A stretch of DNA of 64,000 nucleotides from Gammaproteobacteria bacterium (GTDB taxonomy: Bacteria; Pseudomonadota; Gammaproteobacteria; Pseudomonadales; Azotimanducaceae). Below, one piece after another: positions 1 to 7,530 of this stretch; positions within the stretch are counted from its first letter, which is position 1; every line of letters begins with the position of its first letter. Where the stretch lies: contig JAJFJZ010000009.1 in NCBI GenBank assembly GCA_021773565.1, forward strand, positions 186,001 through 250,000. Reading direction: 5' to 3'. Below the pieces are notes generated by a model that saw only the letters and a program-made list of their open reading frames with translations, was not told the origin of the DNA and made no database searches. The position numbers and the translations under genes were made by a program.

Positions 1-1122
1 ATGTTCTACATTCACGGCGGTACTGTTCAGTCGAATTTGAACACCTGAATCGCTGTCATCCAGCCGGGAATAGTTGATGCGGCTCGTAACCACATCTTCC
101 ATGGTGGTGCCGGGCACCGCTACGGGAATCAGGGACCGTACTATCAACCGAGCAAGCGATGCATTACCGTCGGGAAAGTGAAAAATGTAGGGCTCATCTC
201 CGCGTGATCCTTCACGCTTAAGTGTGTGATTTACACCAGGCATTCCACCATCGTAACCTTGCACCGAAGCGGCTGGTATCTCATCACTCCCCACACACCA
301 GAAACTCATTCCCCAGCGTGAGAAAATGTCCAGTACCTGTTGATCTACCTTTACCACGTCTTTCAAAAAGGTGTGGTAACTCATTTTGCTTAACTTTTTG
401 AGCTTTTCCTTTTGGCTTAACTCGGGAAAGTAATCACGTTTATCTGTCCACAGGCGTACAAAATCTTTTTTTGCCTGTTCATTCATAGGTGAGAGGTCTG
501 CAAACTTCTGCCATGGAATTTTGTTGTAACCCACCACGAGTTTTTCGTGATCAAAGTGCTGCCCATCAAACATAATGCCTTTGCCCAGACCCATAGACCG
601 GTACAGGTTCTGGTGATAGGCCGCATAGAATTTCTGGACGTCCACGCCAATATCTATCAGCAAATCTTTGGCAACCTGGCTATAGGAGGAGGGGGTATCA
701 ATAGATTCCGTACCACCGTAACTAATCCGTGTTTTGCCATCTATACTGAATTCATTGCGTTTGGCGTGTCCGCCAAAATCATCATGGTTATCCAGAATCA
801 GAATACGCGCGTCAGGGTGTGTTTTGCGGTAAAAATGTGCCGAGGCAAGCCCACTAATACCCGCACCTATAACCACCAGATCATAGTGCGCTTCGGGATC
901 CGACGTTGGCCAGGTGGCACCTGAAACCCGGGCATGCATGGTTTCCCAGGAGCCATCGTGGCTACCCCTGAGTCCTGTTTTTCCGGGCGGGTAGTAGTCA
1001 GGGCCCAGAGCGAACTCGCCGGGATCTGCCCCGTATATGTTATGCCAGGGCGATATTAAAGATGTTCCCAGCGCAATCCTGGTACCATTGAGAAAGTCGC
1101 GTCGGGTAATTTTCTGTTTCAT
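1..1122 (-). CDS. Tat-exported FAD/NAD(P)-binding oxidoreductase (3' part outside window)
   Basis: The reading frame is open from an ATG at 1122 to the window edge, giving 374 codons with no stop, so the C-terminus is missing. The protein begins MKQKITRRDFLNG, a twin-arginine signal, so the folded flavoprotein is expected in the periplasm. After about 70 residues comes a Rossmann dinucleotide site, DLVVIGAGISGLASAHFYR, followed by LDNHDDFGGHAKRNEF; the GGHA segment is typical of amine-oxidase/protoporphyrinogen-oxidase-like flavoproteins. The substrate cannot be told from what is visible. It is divergent from the aminotransferase gene that starts at 1315, and the two share a 192 bp intergenic region. 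The family assignment is good; the function is open. Confidence 0.8.
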   Translation of the reverse strand, partial: MKQKITRRDFLNGTRIALGTSLISPWHNIYGADPGEFALGPDYYPPGKTGLRGSHDGSWETMHARVSGATWPTSDPEAHYDLVVIGAGISGLASAHFYRKTHPDARILILDNHDDFGGHAKRNEFSIDGKTRISYGGTESIDTPSSYSQVAKDLLIDIGVDVQKFYAAYHQNLYRSMGLGKGIMFDGQHFDHEKLVVGYNKIPWQKFADLSPMNEQAKKDFVRLWTDKRDYFPELSQKEKLKKLSKMSYHTFLKDVVKVDQQVLDIFSRWGMSFWCVGSDEIPAASVQGYDGGMPGVNHTLKREGSRGDEPYIFHFPDGNASLARLIVRSLIPVAVPGTTMEDVVTSRINYSRLDDSDSGVQIRLNSTAVNVEH

Positions 1123-1260
1123 GTATCTGATACTAATTCAGAAAGGAATTTCAGGACAGCCATAATCCCGACCTTTCCCTCACTTAATCAGGGATGCGAT
1201 TCAGAACATCTACTGAAAATGCTTCGCTTTGCAAATACACCATCAAGGGCATATTCTCAT

Positions 1261-1285
1261 GTGTAGCTAGTGTACCTGGCTACAC
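1261..1285. promoter_or_regulatory. Inverted repeat upstream of the exported aminotransferase gene
   Basis: GTGTAGC (1261-1267) and GCTACAC (1279-1285) form 7 bp arms around an 11 bp spacer, 30 bp before the start at 1315, in the region between two divergent genes. It could be an operator for a dimeric regulator or a leader hairpin. No regulator gene is adjacent, so the role is inferred only from position and symmetry. Confidence 0.35.
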
Positions 1286-1314
1286 GAGGCGTCACAAAAA
1301 TACCGGGGAGTAAT

Positions 1315-2685
1315 ATGTCGAACATCATGGGCTTTAATCGTAGGAATTTTCTCAGGAGTGCTGGCCTTACGGCATTTGCTTCAGCTGCCGGGTCCAATGC
1401 TGCTTTTGCAGATTCGAGCGCTCAGAAGTCCGGTGGCGGCGCCTCCTTCCTGCATAACGGCAAGTACGATTTTGACACGCCTTACAATCGTTTCGGTACT
1501 CATTGTTACAAATGGGACGACCAGGTCAGACGTTATGGCGCTGAAAAATTTCAGATAGGAATGGGTGTAGCGTCCATGGATTTTCAAGCCCCACCCTGCA
1601 TTGGTCAAGCCCTGGCCGAGCGTTGCGCGCATGAAAACTGGGGATATATGTTTACGCCCGACTCTTTTCTGGAAGCGATAGTTGACTGGAACAGGGACCG
1701 CCATGGATACAAGCTGGATCCGGGCTCCATTCAAATTTCTGCAGGGATTTATCCTGCGATAATTGCAGCACTAAGAACCTTTGTAGAACCTGGCAGTAAA
1801 GTATTGTTACAGACACCCGCCTATAGCGGTTTTTACTACCATATCTCCCATACGCGAACCCTGCCTGTAGAGAGCGAGATGTACTCAAAAAATGGCCGCT
1901 ACGAAATAGATTGGGAGGATCTGGAGTCACGTATGACACCTGATGTCCAGGCAATGATCGTCTGTAATCCGCATAATCCCACTGGCAATGTCTGGTCGGA
2001 AAGCGACCTGTTGCGTGTAGGACGTATGTGTCTTGAGCATCGAATTGTGGTTCTCGCGGATGAGGTACATTGTGATCTGGTGCGCACTGGTGAAAAGTAT
2101 GTACCCTTCGCCAGCCTGCCGGATAAAGAAGTTGTTGATAACAGCATAAGTTTTAAGGCGCTTAGCAAAACCTTTAATCTGGCATCGATGAAAAATGCCT
2201 ACTTCTTTTCTACCAACCCGGTATATCTCGAACGGGTGAAGTCCAACCATCGCCCGGATATTAACGCACTGGGGATTATTGCAAATGAGGCGGCGTACAG
2301 GGAGGGTGCCGATTATGTAGATCAGCTGTTGCCCTACCTCGATGAAAACCACAGTTATGTACACAGTTATGTGAAGCAACACATACCTGCTGTGGAAGTT
2401 ACCAGAGCGCAGGGCACCTATCTCAGTTGGCTGGATATAAGCAAAATTATTGAGGCAAGTGGTGCCGCCAAAGCCGTTGAGAAGAACCGTCAGGGTGGGG
2501 AATCATTAACAGTTGAACAGTACATGGAAAACTGGTTTGTTGAACACGCGGGTGTGCAGCTGCACCCGGGAACCAAATACGGTACCGGGGGTCCTGGACA
2601 TATGCGCATGAACCTGGGTACTCAACGGCAAAACATAAAGCAAGCGCTGGATAATATTGCCGAGGCAGTACAAGGTTTTAGCTAG
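1315..2685 (+). CDS. Tat-exported PLP-dependent aminotransferase/C-S lyase (MalY/PatB-like)
   Basis: This is a fold-type I PLP enzyme of the class I/II aminotransferase superfamily. It is nearest to MalY/PatB cystathionine beta-lyases, as shown by the early GMGVASMDFQAPPCI segment (these enzymes have ADMDF.. here), NPHNPTGNVW, LADEVHCDL and SFKALSKTFNLAS, where the Lys of SKTFN is the Schiff-base lysine. The start at 1315 follows GGGGAG at 1305-1310. The N-terminus contains FNRRNFLRSAGL and an Ala-rich stretch, a Tat signal, which would export a cofactor-loaded folded enzyme to the periplasm. Histidinol-phosphate-aminotransferase-like proteins with Tat signals are known in Gammaproteobacteria, but their periplasmic substrates are poorly defined. 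The next gene begins 19 bp downstream, so co-transcription is likely. Confidence 0.85.
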   Translation: MSNIMGFNRRNFLRSAGLTAFASAAGSNAAFADSSAQKSGGGASFLHNGKYDFDTPYNRFGTHCYKWDDQVRRYGAEKFQIGMGVASMDFQAPPCIGQALAERCAHENWGYMFTPDSFLEAIVDWNRDRHGYKLDPGSIQISAGIYPAIIAALRTFVEPGSKVLLQTPAYSGFYYHISHTRTLPVESEMYSKNGRYEIDWEDLESRMTPDVQAMIVCNPHNPTGNVWSESDLLRVGRMCLEHRIVVLADEVHCDLVRTGEKYVPFASLPDKEVVDNSISFKALSKTFNLASMKNAYFFSTNPVYLERVKSNHRPDINALGIIANEAAYREGADYVDQLLPYLDENHSYVHSYVKQHIPAVEVTRAQGTYLSWLDISKIIEASGAAKAVEKNRQGGESLTVEQYMENWFVEHAGVQLHPGTKYGTGGPGHMRMNLGTQRQNIKQALDNIAEAVQGFS

Positions 2686-2704
2686 CTATATTGAGAGGTC
2701 CACA

Positions 2705-3871
2705 ATGAAGCCTGCCCCAATTTGGCTGGGTATATTTGCTATACAACTTGCTCTTGTGAGTACAGTAACAGCAGAAGATGAGTACCCGCGTTATAAGCCC
2801 TCTTCAGGAAGTCCCCTGGCTTTGGATATTCGAAGTAACTCCTATGGTGCCAGCCGCGATGCCCCCCATGCCCTGGGTATTGGTGCAGTCGTTCCGGATT
2901 TTGAGGTACCAAAAGTTGGTGGAGGGTCCGTGTCTCTTGACAAGCTTCGCGAACAGGGCTCGGTAGTCATCGTTTTCTATCGAGGACACTGGTGACCTGC
3001 TTGCAATGTGCAGCTCGGGGAGCTGCAGAACCAGATTGACCGCTTTACTACACGTGGTGTGTCGGTAGTTGCCTTATCGGTTGATGAACCCGAGGCGTCA
3101 ACAGTTATGCAAAAACGTCTGGGTCTGAGTTTTGATTTGGGTAGCGACCCACAACAAGACCTTGTTAAAGCTTTTGGTGTGCAAAACCCGGATACCCGCG
3201 AGTTGGCCATCCATGCTGTTTATATCGTAGACAAGGATGGTTCTGTTTTTTATCGGAAAGTTGGACGCCGGCGCCCGGTGTCGCAGGAACTGCTGGATGC
3301 TGTGGATGCGCATCGAGGTGATTATCCTCGCACGGATGAAAAGGTACGGCCACGTAAACGTATAGCTGTAGATTTTCCTACGAACTACTTTCAGGCTTTG
3401 CTCAACGTTATTCAGGTGGAGCGTTTACCTGCCTCAGTAAATGAAGATGCCTTTAATCGTGTGTACTCCATCATTCAACGCGGTGGTTCTGATGATGCCC
3501 TAATCGCCTTTAAAGTGTTCGCGGCTCGAAGTGTGCGCGCCGACCAAAAAGCCTTGTTTGATGCAGCGTCATGGTTGACACATTTACTCTTTTTTGTAGA
3601 CCAGCCAGAGGCGATAAAGGCTGGACGAAATCTTGCACAACGATTGCGCCGTGTTCAGGAACTGGAATCGCAGATAGAGGCAAATTCAGCGAATCCGAAT
3701 GAGAAAGATGCGCTTCAACAAACGCTGGCTAAAGCACGCGCCGGTCTATCAGAGGCAAGGGCAGCAATTTCCGCTAATGCCGCCGAATGGCGGCTCGACC
3801 GCGCAAAGACCACCATGCGCGGATACCGTGCGGTTGCCGGAGCGGAAATCAACATGCGATTAAAGCAATAA
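2705..3871 (+). CDS. AhpC/TSA-like peroxiredoxin, candidate selenoprotein (UGA at codon 97)
   Basis: One continuous frame of 389 codons runs from the ATG at 2705 (SD GAGAGG at 2692-2697) to TAA at 3869-3871, interrupted only by TGA at 2993-2995. Around it the protein reads VVIVFYRGHW-U-PACNVQLGEL. AhpC/TSA thioredoxin-fold relatives have FYRG.WCP.CN, so UGA sits exactly at the resolving/peroxidatic Cys and makes a UxxC redox motif (U97, C100). A strong hairpin follows 13 bases after the UGA (separate entry). The N-terminus is a Sec-type signal peptide (MKPAPIWLGIFAIQLALVST). After the redox domain (about residues 60-215) lies a C-terminal extension of about 170 residues with a helical, coiled-coil-like stretch (RRVQELESQIEANSANPNEK) that I do not recognise. 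Predicted role: exported thiol/selenol peroxidase or oxidoreductase. If UGA were read as stop, a useless 96-residue fragment would result. selABCD genes are not in this window, so the organism's decoding ability is untested. Confidence 0.85.
3009..3027 (+). promoter_or_regulatory. Bacterial SECIS-like hairpin just after an in-frame UGA
   Basis: TGCAGCTC (3009-3016) and GAGCTGCA (3020-3027) form a perfect 8 bp stem closed by a GGG loop (3017-3019). The loop begins 21 bases after the UGA at 2993-2995. Bacterial SECIS elements are short coding-region hairpins with a G in the apical loop at about this distance from the UGA, where SelB binds. Both position and shape fit. This is inferred by eye from base pairing; folding and SelB recognition were not computed. 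Confidence 0.8.
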
Positions 3872-3872
3872 A

Positions 3873-3983
3873 GGCAAAAAAGGGGTCAGGTTCACCAAAA
3901 AAGGGGTCAGGTTCAATTATGTCTAAGTAATTGAACCTGACCCCTTTTTTGTTGAAGTAATTGAACCTGACCCCTTTTTTGCC
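3873..3983. repeat. Nested inverted repeat of the GGGGTCAGGTTCA family
   Basis: Two palindromes are nested. The outer arms are 3873-3894 and 3962-3983 (22 bp, perfect); the inner arms are 3897-3919 and 3928-3950 (23 bp, perfect). All four carry the core GGGGTCAGGTTCA next to A/T runs. The element fills the space between two convergent genes, starting 1 bp after the stop at 3871. Transcribed from either side it would fold into a long hairpin ending in a T run, so it could also act as a bidirectional terminator. Similar REP-like sequences accompany REP-associated tyrosine transposases in many proteobacteria, but no such gene is present here. Confidence 0.9.
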
Positions 3984-3993
3984 TTTTTTGCCC

Positions 3994-4950
3994 TTATTGA
4001 TCGCAAGCGACGTTCTTGTCCGTATCAGGCCAGGGGTTCACGGAAATGATGGCAGCGGTTGCGGTTCGGCCGGTATCGTTAATTAATACGAGGCTTTTTC
4101 CGGACTCAAACCACGCCAGCCCTTCAATGTTACTTTCCGGTCCATCGCGTAGATGTGCAGGCAAATACCCTTGATCGCATAGATTAAGTGGATCTCCAAT
4201 TGGCTCTCCGGATATAGAAAATTCTTGCAGCCATAAAAATTTGAAGGAGTCGTTAGCAGCATTTAGTGAGGCTAGTAAAACGATAAGTGATGTGCCGTCT
4301 GCGCTCCACACCAGGTCTGGCGCACGAAATGACTGGTTTGCATCTGGTGTTGCCGGTACCTTCAGGTCAATAATTGAATTTGCGTTGCGACAAACTTCGG
4401 TTTCTAATCCTTGTGGAAGCCTGTGCAAACAAAACCGCGGTAATTGTGGAATTTTGAAGTTAATTGATTCATCCATAAGAATTCCTGCCAGATTCTTTCG
4501 GGAATAATATCCACCTTCCCACAGCACAACAATTTGTCCATTGGTGTGAATAGACATGCCTTCGAGGCCGCGACCTGCTACCTCTCGCAAGCTGTCAGGA
4601 TACTGAGTTGCCAGGCCTTCCTTGGTAAAAAGGGCAGCCGCTTGCTCGGATAACACCACAGTTTGGCCATTGGGGAGTATGTCAATACTCTCAAGGTCCG
4701 CTCCCTTGTTGCTTGTAAATAACTGGTGTTGTGCTGTGTCTATTGTAAATGTTGTTAGCAGGGCAGTGTCCCCTGCCTTGTATACGCCCGTAAATTTATA
4801 GCGGAATACAGCTCCTGCGCTATCGTCGCTCACAATAAGTAGTTCATCACCCTTTCTCACAAGACCGGATGCTTCTACCAGCGCGATTTTCGGGCTGCAA
4901 GCGCACAAAACGAATAGCGCGGCGATAAGGCTAATTAATTTGGAGTTCAT
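3994..4950 (-). CDS. Lipoprotein, propeller-like (SdiA-regulated/phytase-esterase-like)
   Basis: The protein begins MNSKLISLIAALFVLCACS, a lipoprotein signal with Cys in the LCAC lipobox, so it is expected to be lipid-anchored in the envelope. The rest (about 300 residues) has repeated blade-like motifs: GDELLIVSDDSAGAVFRY, ESIDILPNGQTVVLSEQA, GLEGMSIHTNGQIVVLWEGG and EGLAWFESGKSLVLINDTG. This pattern is typical of beta-propellers of the esterase-like-of-phytase/SdiA-regulated group. ATG at 4950 is preferred over an upstream in-frame TTG at 4959. It is convergent with the peroxiredoxin-like gene across the nested repeat and divergent from the permease gene at 5039. No catalytic residues could be fixed, so the exact function is unknown. 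Confidence 0.65.
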   Translation of the reverse strand: MNSKLISLIAALFVLCACSPKIALVEASGLVRKGDELLIVSDDSAGAVFRYKFTGVYKAGDTALLTTFTIDTAQHQLFTSNKGADLESIDILPNGQTVVLSEQAAALFTKEGLATQYPDSLREVAGRGLEGMSIHTNGQIVVLWEGGYYSRKNLAGILMDESINFKIPQLPRFCLHRLPQGLETEVCRNANSIIDLKVPATPDANQSFRAPDLVWSADGTSLIVLLASLNAANDSFKFLWLQEFSISGEPIGDPLNLCDQGYLPAHLRDGPESNIEGLAWFESGKSLVLINDTGRTATAAIISVNPWPDTDKNVACDQ

Positions 4951-4968
4951 ATACTGCAAATTTATTTG

Positions 4969-5022
4969 AATAAAGGGGTCAGGTCCAATTATTCAGATTT
5001 AAATGGACCTGACCCCTTTATT
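4969..5022. repeat. Inverted repeat, variant of the GGGGTCAGGTTCA family
   Basis: AATAAAGGGGTCAGGTCCA (4969-4987) pairs perfectly with 5004-5022 around a 16 bp spacer. The core differs from the other copies by T to C (GGTCCA instead of GGTTCA), and the change is matched in both arms. That compensatory change indicates the paired structure is conserved. It lies between divergent genes and ends 16 bp before the permease start at 5039, so it overlaps the space where that gene's promoter or leader should be. Confidence 0.85.
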
Positions 5023-5038
5023 GTCCTAGATTTTTGTA

Positions 5039-5815
5039 ATGGAGCTGCTTCTTATCCCCACAGAGATTATTGTCCTGCTTATACTGAGCGTGCTGATTGC
5101 GAGCTACGTTCAGGGTGTCACCGGTTTTGCGATGGCTATGCTGCTCGTTGCAGTATTGGGTGGCACAAGGGTTCTGGAGCTGGAGGTGCTTGCAGCAACG
5201 GTAAGTTTGCTTACTCTGGTAAACATAGGCCTGTCTTTGCATGGGCACTACCACCTGATTCAGGGACGTGTGCTGAAGTGGCTGGTGCTTGGGCAAGTTC
5301 CGGGCTTGTTTTTGGGCGTATGGTTGTTGGGGATACTCAGCGTGAATGCGCTTACCGTGCTGGAGATAATGCTGGGTATATTCATAGTGCTGGGTTGCAT
5401 GGCGATGCTGGTAAAACCTCGTCTGAGAGACAATGTATCCAGTTCTGCATCCTGTCTGGTGGCGGGCATGACCGGTGGCCTGTTGGGTGGTTTATTTGCG
5501 GCGTCGGGGCCGGTAATGGGTTGGTTTTGTTATCGCCAACCCCTAGCGGTAGTAGAAGTTCGCGCCACTTTATTGGGCTGTTTTGCGCTCTCTACTATTG
5601 TGCGCACCTGCATTGTGGGTGTAAGCGGCGGCTTAACCCAAGAGGTATGGTTTTACTTTATTATTGCCGCTCCTCTTGTATTATTTGGAACATGGCTTGC
5701 CAGAAAATATCCACCCCTGCTGGAAGAAACAGTGCTAAGGCAGGCTGTGTTTGGAGTGATGATCGCCCTGGGAGCTTGGCTTATTGTGTCCAGCCTGATA
5801 GGAAGTTCCCTTTAG
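5039..5815 (+). CDS. Sulfite exporter TauE/SafE (TSUP) family membrane permease
   Basis: A polytopic membrane protein of 258 residues, the usual length for TSUP, with about eight hydrophobic segments. The TSUP signatures are present: ASYVQGVTGFAMAMLLVAVL near the N-terminus and its pseudo-repeat GMTGGLLGGLFAASGPVMGW in the second half. TSUP proteins move sulfite, sulfonates or other small organic anions across the inner membrane; the substrate here is unknown. There is no good SD before the ATG, and the repeat ending at 5022 crowds the upstream region. The 3' end overlaps the end of a convergent small lipoprotein gene by 4 bp. A longer overlapping frame on the same strand (4966-5973) encodes no recognisable protein and was discarded. 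Confidence 0.88.
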   Translation: MELLLIPTEIIVLLILSVLIASYVQGVTGFAMAMLLVAVLGGTRVLELEVLAATVSLLTLVNIGLSLHGHYHLIQGRVLKWLVLGQVPGLFLGVWLLGILSVNALTVLEIMLGIFIVLGCMAMLVKPRLRDNVSSSASCLVAGMTGGLLGGLFAASGPVMGWFCYRQPLAVVEVRATLLGCFALSTIVRTCIVGVSGGLTQEVWFYFIIAAPLVLFGTWLARKYPPLLEETVLRQAVFGVMIALGAWLIVSSLIGSSL

Positions 5816-6048
5816 ATCCGCCAGTCTTCCACACGTTGCGAATTTCGAACTGCCGTCTGCACTGCACGACAATAGACAAGCGGGTCCGGGTATACCAGTT
5901 GGCTACTGCGGTTGGCCATGTATTTCAAACACATGCGATATTCTTTTGCCGCCTGGCTATTACGCTGGGCTAACAGGGAGCCTTCCGAGTATTTATTTGC
6001 ACACCCGGATATCAGGAATACTGTGATTAACAATATCCATCTACACAT
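5812..6048 (-). CDS. Small lipoprotein of unknown function
   Basis: A 78-residue protein that begins MCRWILLITVFLISGCANKY, a lipoprotein signal peptide with LISG-C as the lipobox. The mature part of about 60 residues contains three more Cys and the segment EYRMCLKYMANRSSQLVYPD. I do not recognise the family. The lipobox, the fit between two neighbours and the reasonable codon use suggest a real gene. It is convergent with the permease gene and overlaps its stop codon by 4 bp. Confidence 0.65.
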   Translation of the reverse strand: MCRWILLITVFLISGCANKYSEGSLLAQRNSQAAKEYRMCLKYMANRSSQLVYPDPLVYCRAVQTAVRNSQRVEDWRI

Positions 6049-6182
6049 ATCCCTACTGTACGCCTACTTTTTCACTTTGACAAAAATCCATCTAATGCAA
6101 CTGAATTAGGTGAATTTCTTGCCGCACGCGAGCAGTAGTGATAGAACTACTTTTCAAATGCTTTTTCACGGGATATCCATCA

Positions 6183-7355
6183 ATGCGTAGCTATGCAATT
6201 GATACACAGGATGATGGTCTGGTTACCTACACAGACAATAAACGCTGGTTATGGTTATTATCTCTCGTTAATCCCCTTATTCCATTTGTCGGAATTGCCG
6301 GTCAGGTCATAACGGGTAACGAGCTGTGGTTGCTGGTGCCATTGATTTTGATGTTTGGCATGGGTCCACTACTGGACTGGACATTTGGAGAAGATGAAAA
6401 CAATCCTCCGGAAGTGCTGGTACCGCAGCTTGAACAGGACCGCTACTACAGAATACTTACGTATCTCACCGTACCTCTGCATTTCATTATGTTTTTTGGG
6501 TGTGCCATCTGGGTGGGCACGCAGTCCTTACCATGGTGGGGATTTCTTGCCCTAACTATTGCGGTGGGTTTTTCAGATGGTTTTGCAATTAATACCGGCC
6601 ATGAACTGGGCCATAAGAGAACCAGACTGGAAACTACCCTGGCAAAGATTGTTCTGGCAGTGCCTGCCTATGGCCATTTCTGGATTGAACATAATCGTGG
6701 GCATCATCGCGATGTAGCTACACCGGAAGATCCTGCAAGTGCGCGCATGGGGGAGAGCATATATAAATTTGCGCGGCGTGAAATTCCCGGGGCCTTCCAT
6801 CGTGCCTGGAAAATAGAGTATGAGCGACTCGGTAGAAAAGGTGCATCCGTTTGGGGACCACAAAATGAGATATTGCAGAGTTACGTCATAACACTAGTGA
6901 TGCAGCTTGGCTTAATCGTTGCCTTCGGCTGGATCATGTTGCCGTTTTTGGTAATACATAATTTCTTTTCGTGGTGGGTACTCACAAGTGCAAACTATAT
7001 TGAACATTATGGTTTGTTAAGAGCTAAACAGGCGGACGGCAAGTACGAACGATGCCAACCCCACCACAGTTGGAATGCCAATCACAAGTATTCCAACTTG
7101 CTGTTGTTTCACTTGCAACGCCATTCTGATCATCATGCCAATCCAACCCGGCGTTACCAGAGTTTGCGGCACTTTGAGGATTTACCGCAATTACCCGTCG
7201 GTTATTATGGCATGTATGTCGTTGCCTATATTCCCTGGCTTTGGTTCAAGATTCTTGATGCCAGATTACTCGCGTTGCCACATATAAACGGGGATTTGAA
7301 CAAGATCAATATGGATCCAGCCCATCGGGAAAAACTGATTCAAAAATATGGCTGA
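6183..7355 (+). CDS. alkB: Alkane 1-monooxygenase (integral-membrane non-haem di-iron hydroxylase)
   Basis: AlkB hydroxylates the terminal carbon of n-alkanes in the inner membrane, using electrons from rubredoxin. All histidine boxes are visible: HELGHKRTR (140-148), IEHNRGHHRDVATPEDPASA (168-187), NYIEHYGLLR (271-280) and LQRHSDHHANPTRRYQ (311-326). Length, 390 residues, and the hydrophobic segments match the family. ATG at 6183 was chosen over an upstream GTG at 6138 because relatives start here and GGGA lies shortly before it. The stop overlaps the rubredoxin start by 8 bp, which ties oxygenase and electron carrier into one transcriptional unit. The final reductase, rubredoxin reductase, is not in the window. 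Confidence 0.96.
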   Translation: MRSYAIDTQDDGLVTYTDNKRWLWLLSLVNPLIPFVGIAGQVITGNELWLLVPLILMFGMGPLLDWTFGEDENNPPEVLVPQLEQDRYYRILTYLTVPLHFIMFFGCAIWVGTQSLPWWGFLALTIAVGFSDGFAINTGHELGHKRTRLETTLAKIVLAVPAYGHFWIEHNRGHHRDVATPEDPASARMGESIYKFARREIPGAFHRAWKIEYERLGRKGASVWGPQNEILQSYVITLVMQLGLIVAFGWIMLPFLVIHNFFSWWVLTSANYIEHYGLLRAKQADGKYERCQPHHSWNANHKYSNLLLFHLQRHSDHHANPTRRYQSLRHFEDLPQLPVGYYGMYVVAYIPWLWFKILDARLLALPHINGDLNKINMDPAHREKLIQKYG

Positions 7356-7524
7356 ATACCAATGTCCGGGCTGCGGATACATCTATGATGAAACGCTGGG
7401 AGATGACCACGAAGGTTATCCGCCCGGAATGGAATTTGATGAGTTACCGGATGATTTTGTCTGTCCGGATTGCGCGGTGCGCTATAAGGAGGACTTCCTT
7501 AAAAACCCTAAACAATCAGACTAA
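7348..7524 (+). CDS. Rubredoxin, electron donor to AlkB
   Basis: A 58-residue protein with two Cys pairs, CPGCGYIYDE (C6, C9) and CPDCAVRYKEDF (C39, C42), which hold a single iron. The connecting segment GYPPGMEFDELPDDFV is the classic rubredoxin core. It starts at ATG 7348 inside the last codons of alkB (overlap 7348-7355), so translation is likely coupled. Rubredoxins pass electrons from an NAD(P)H-dependent reductase to AlkB. The second motif is CPDCA rather than the usual CP.CG, a mild departure. Confidence 0.95.
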   Translation: MAEYQCPGCGYIYDETLGDDHEGYPPGMEFDELPDDFVCPDCAVRYKEDFLKNPKQSD

Positions 7525-7530
7525 GATACT

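Noticed and set aside
4966-5973. Long 335-codon frame on the plus strand overlapping the TauE/SafE gene
   Set aside because: Its translation is Cys/Gly-rich with no recognisable fold or signal, whereas the overlapping frame 5039-5815 is a clear membrane permease and the lipoprotein gene on the other strand fits its end.
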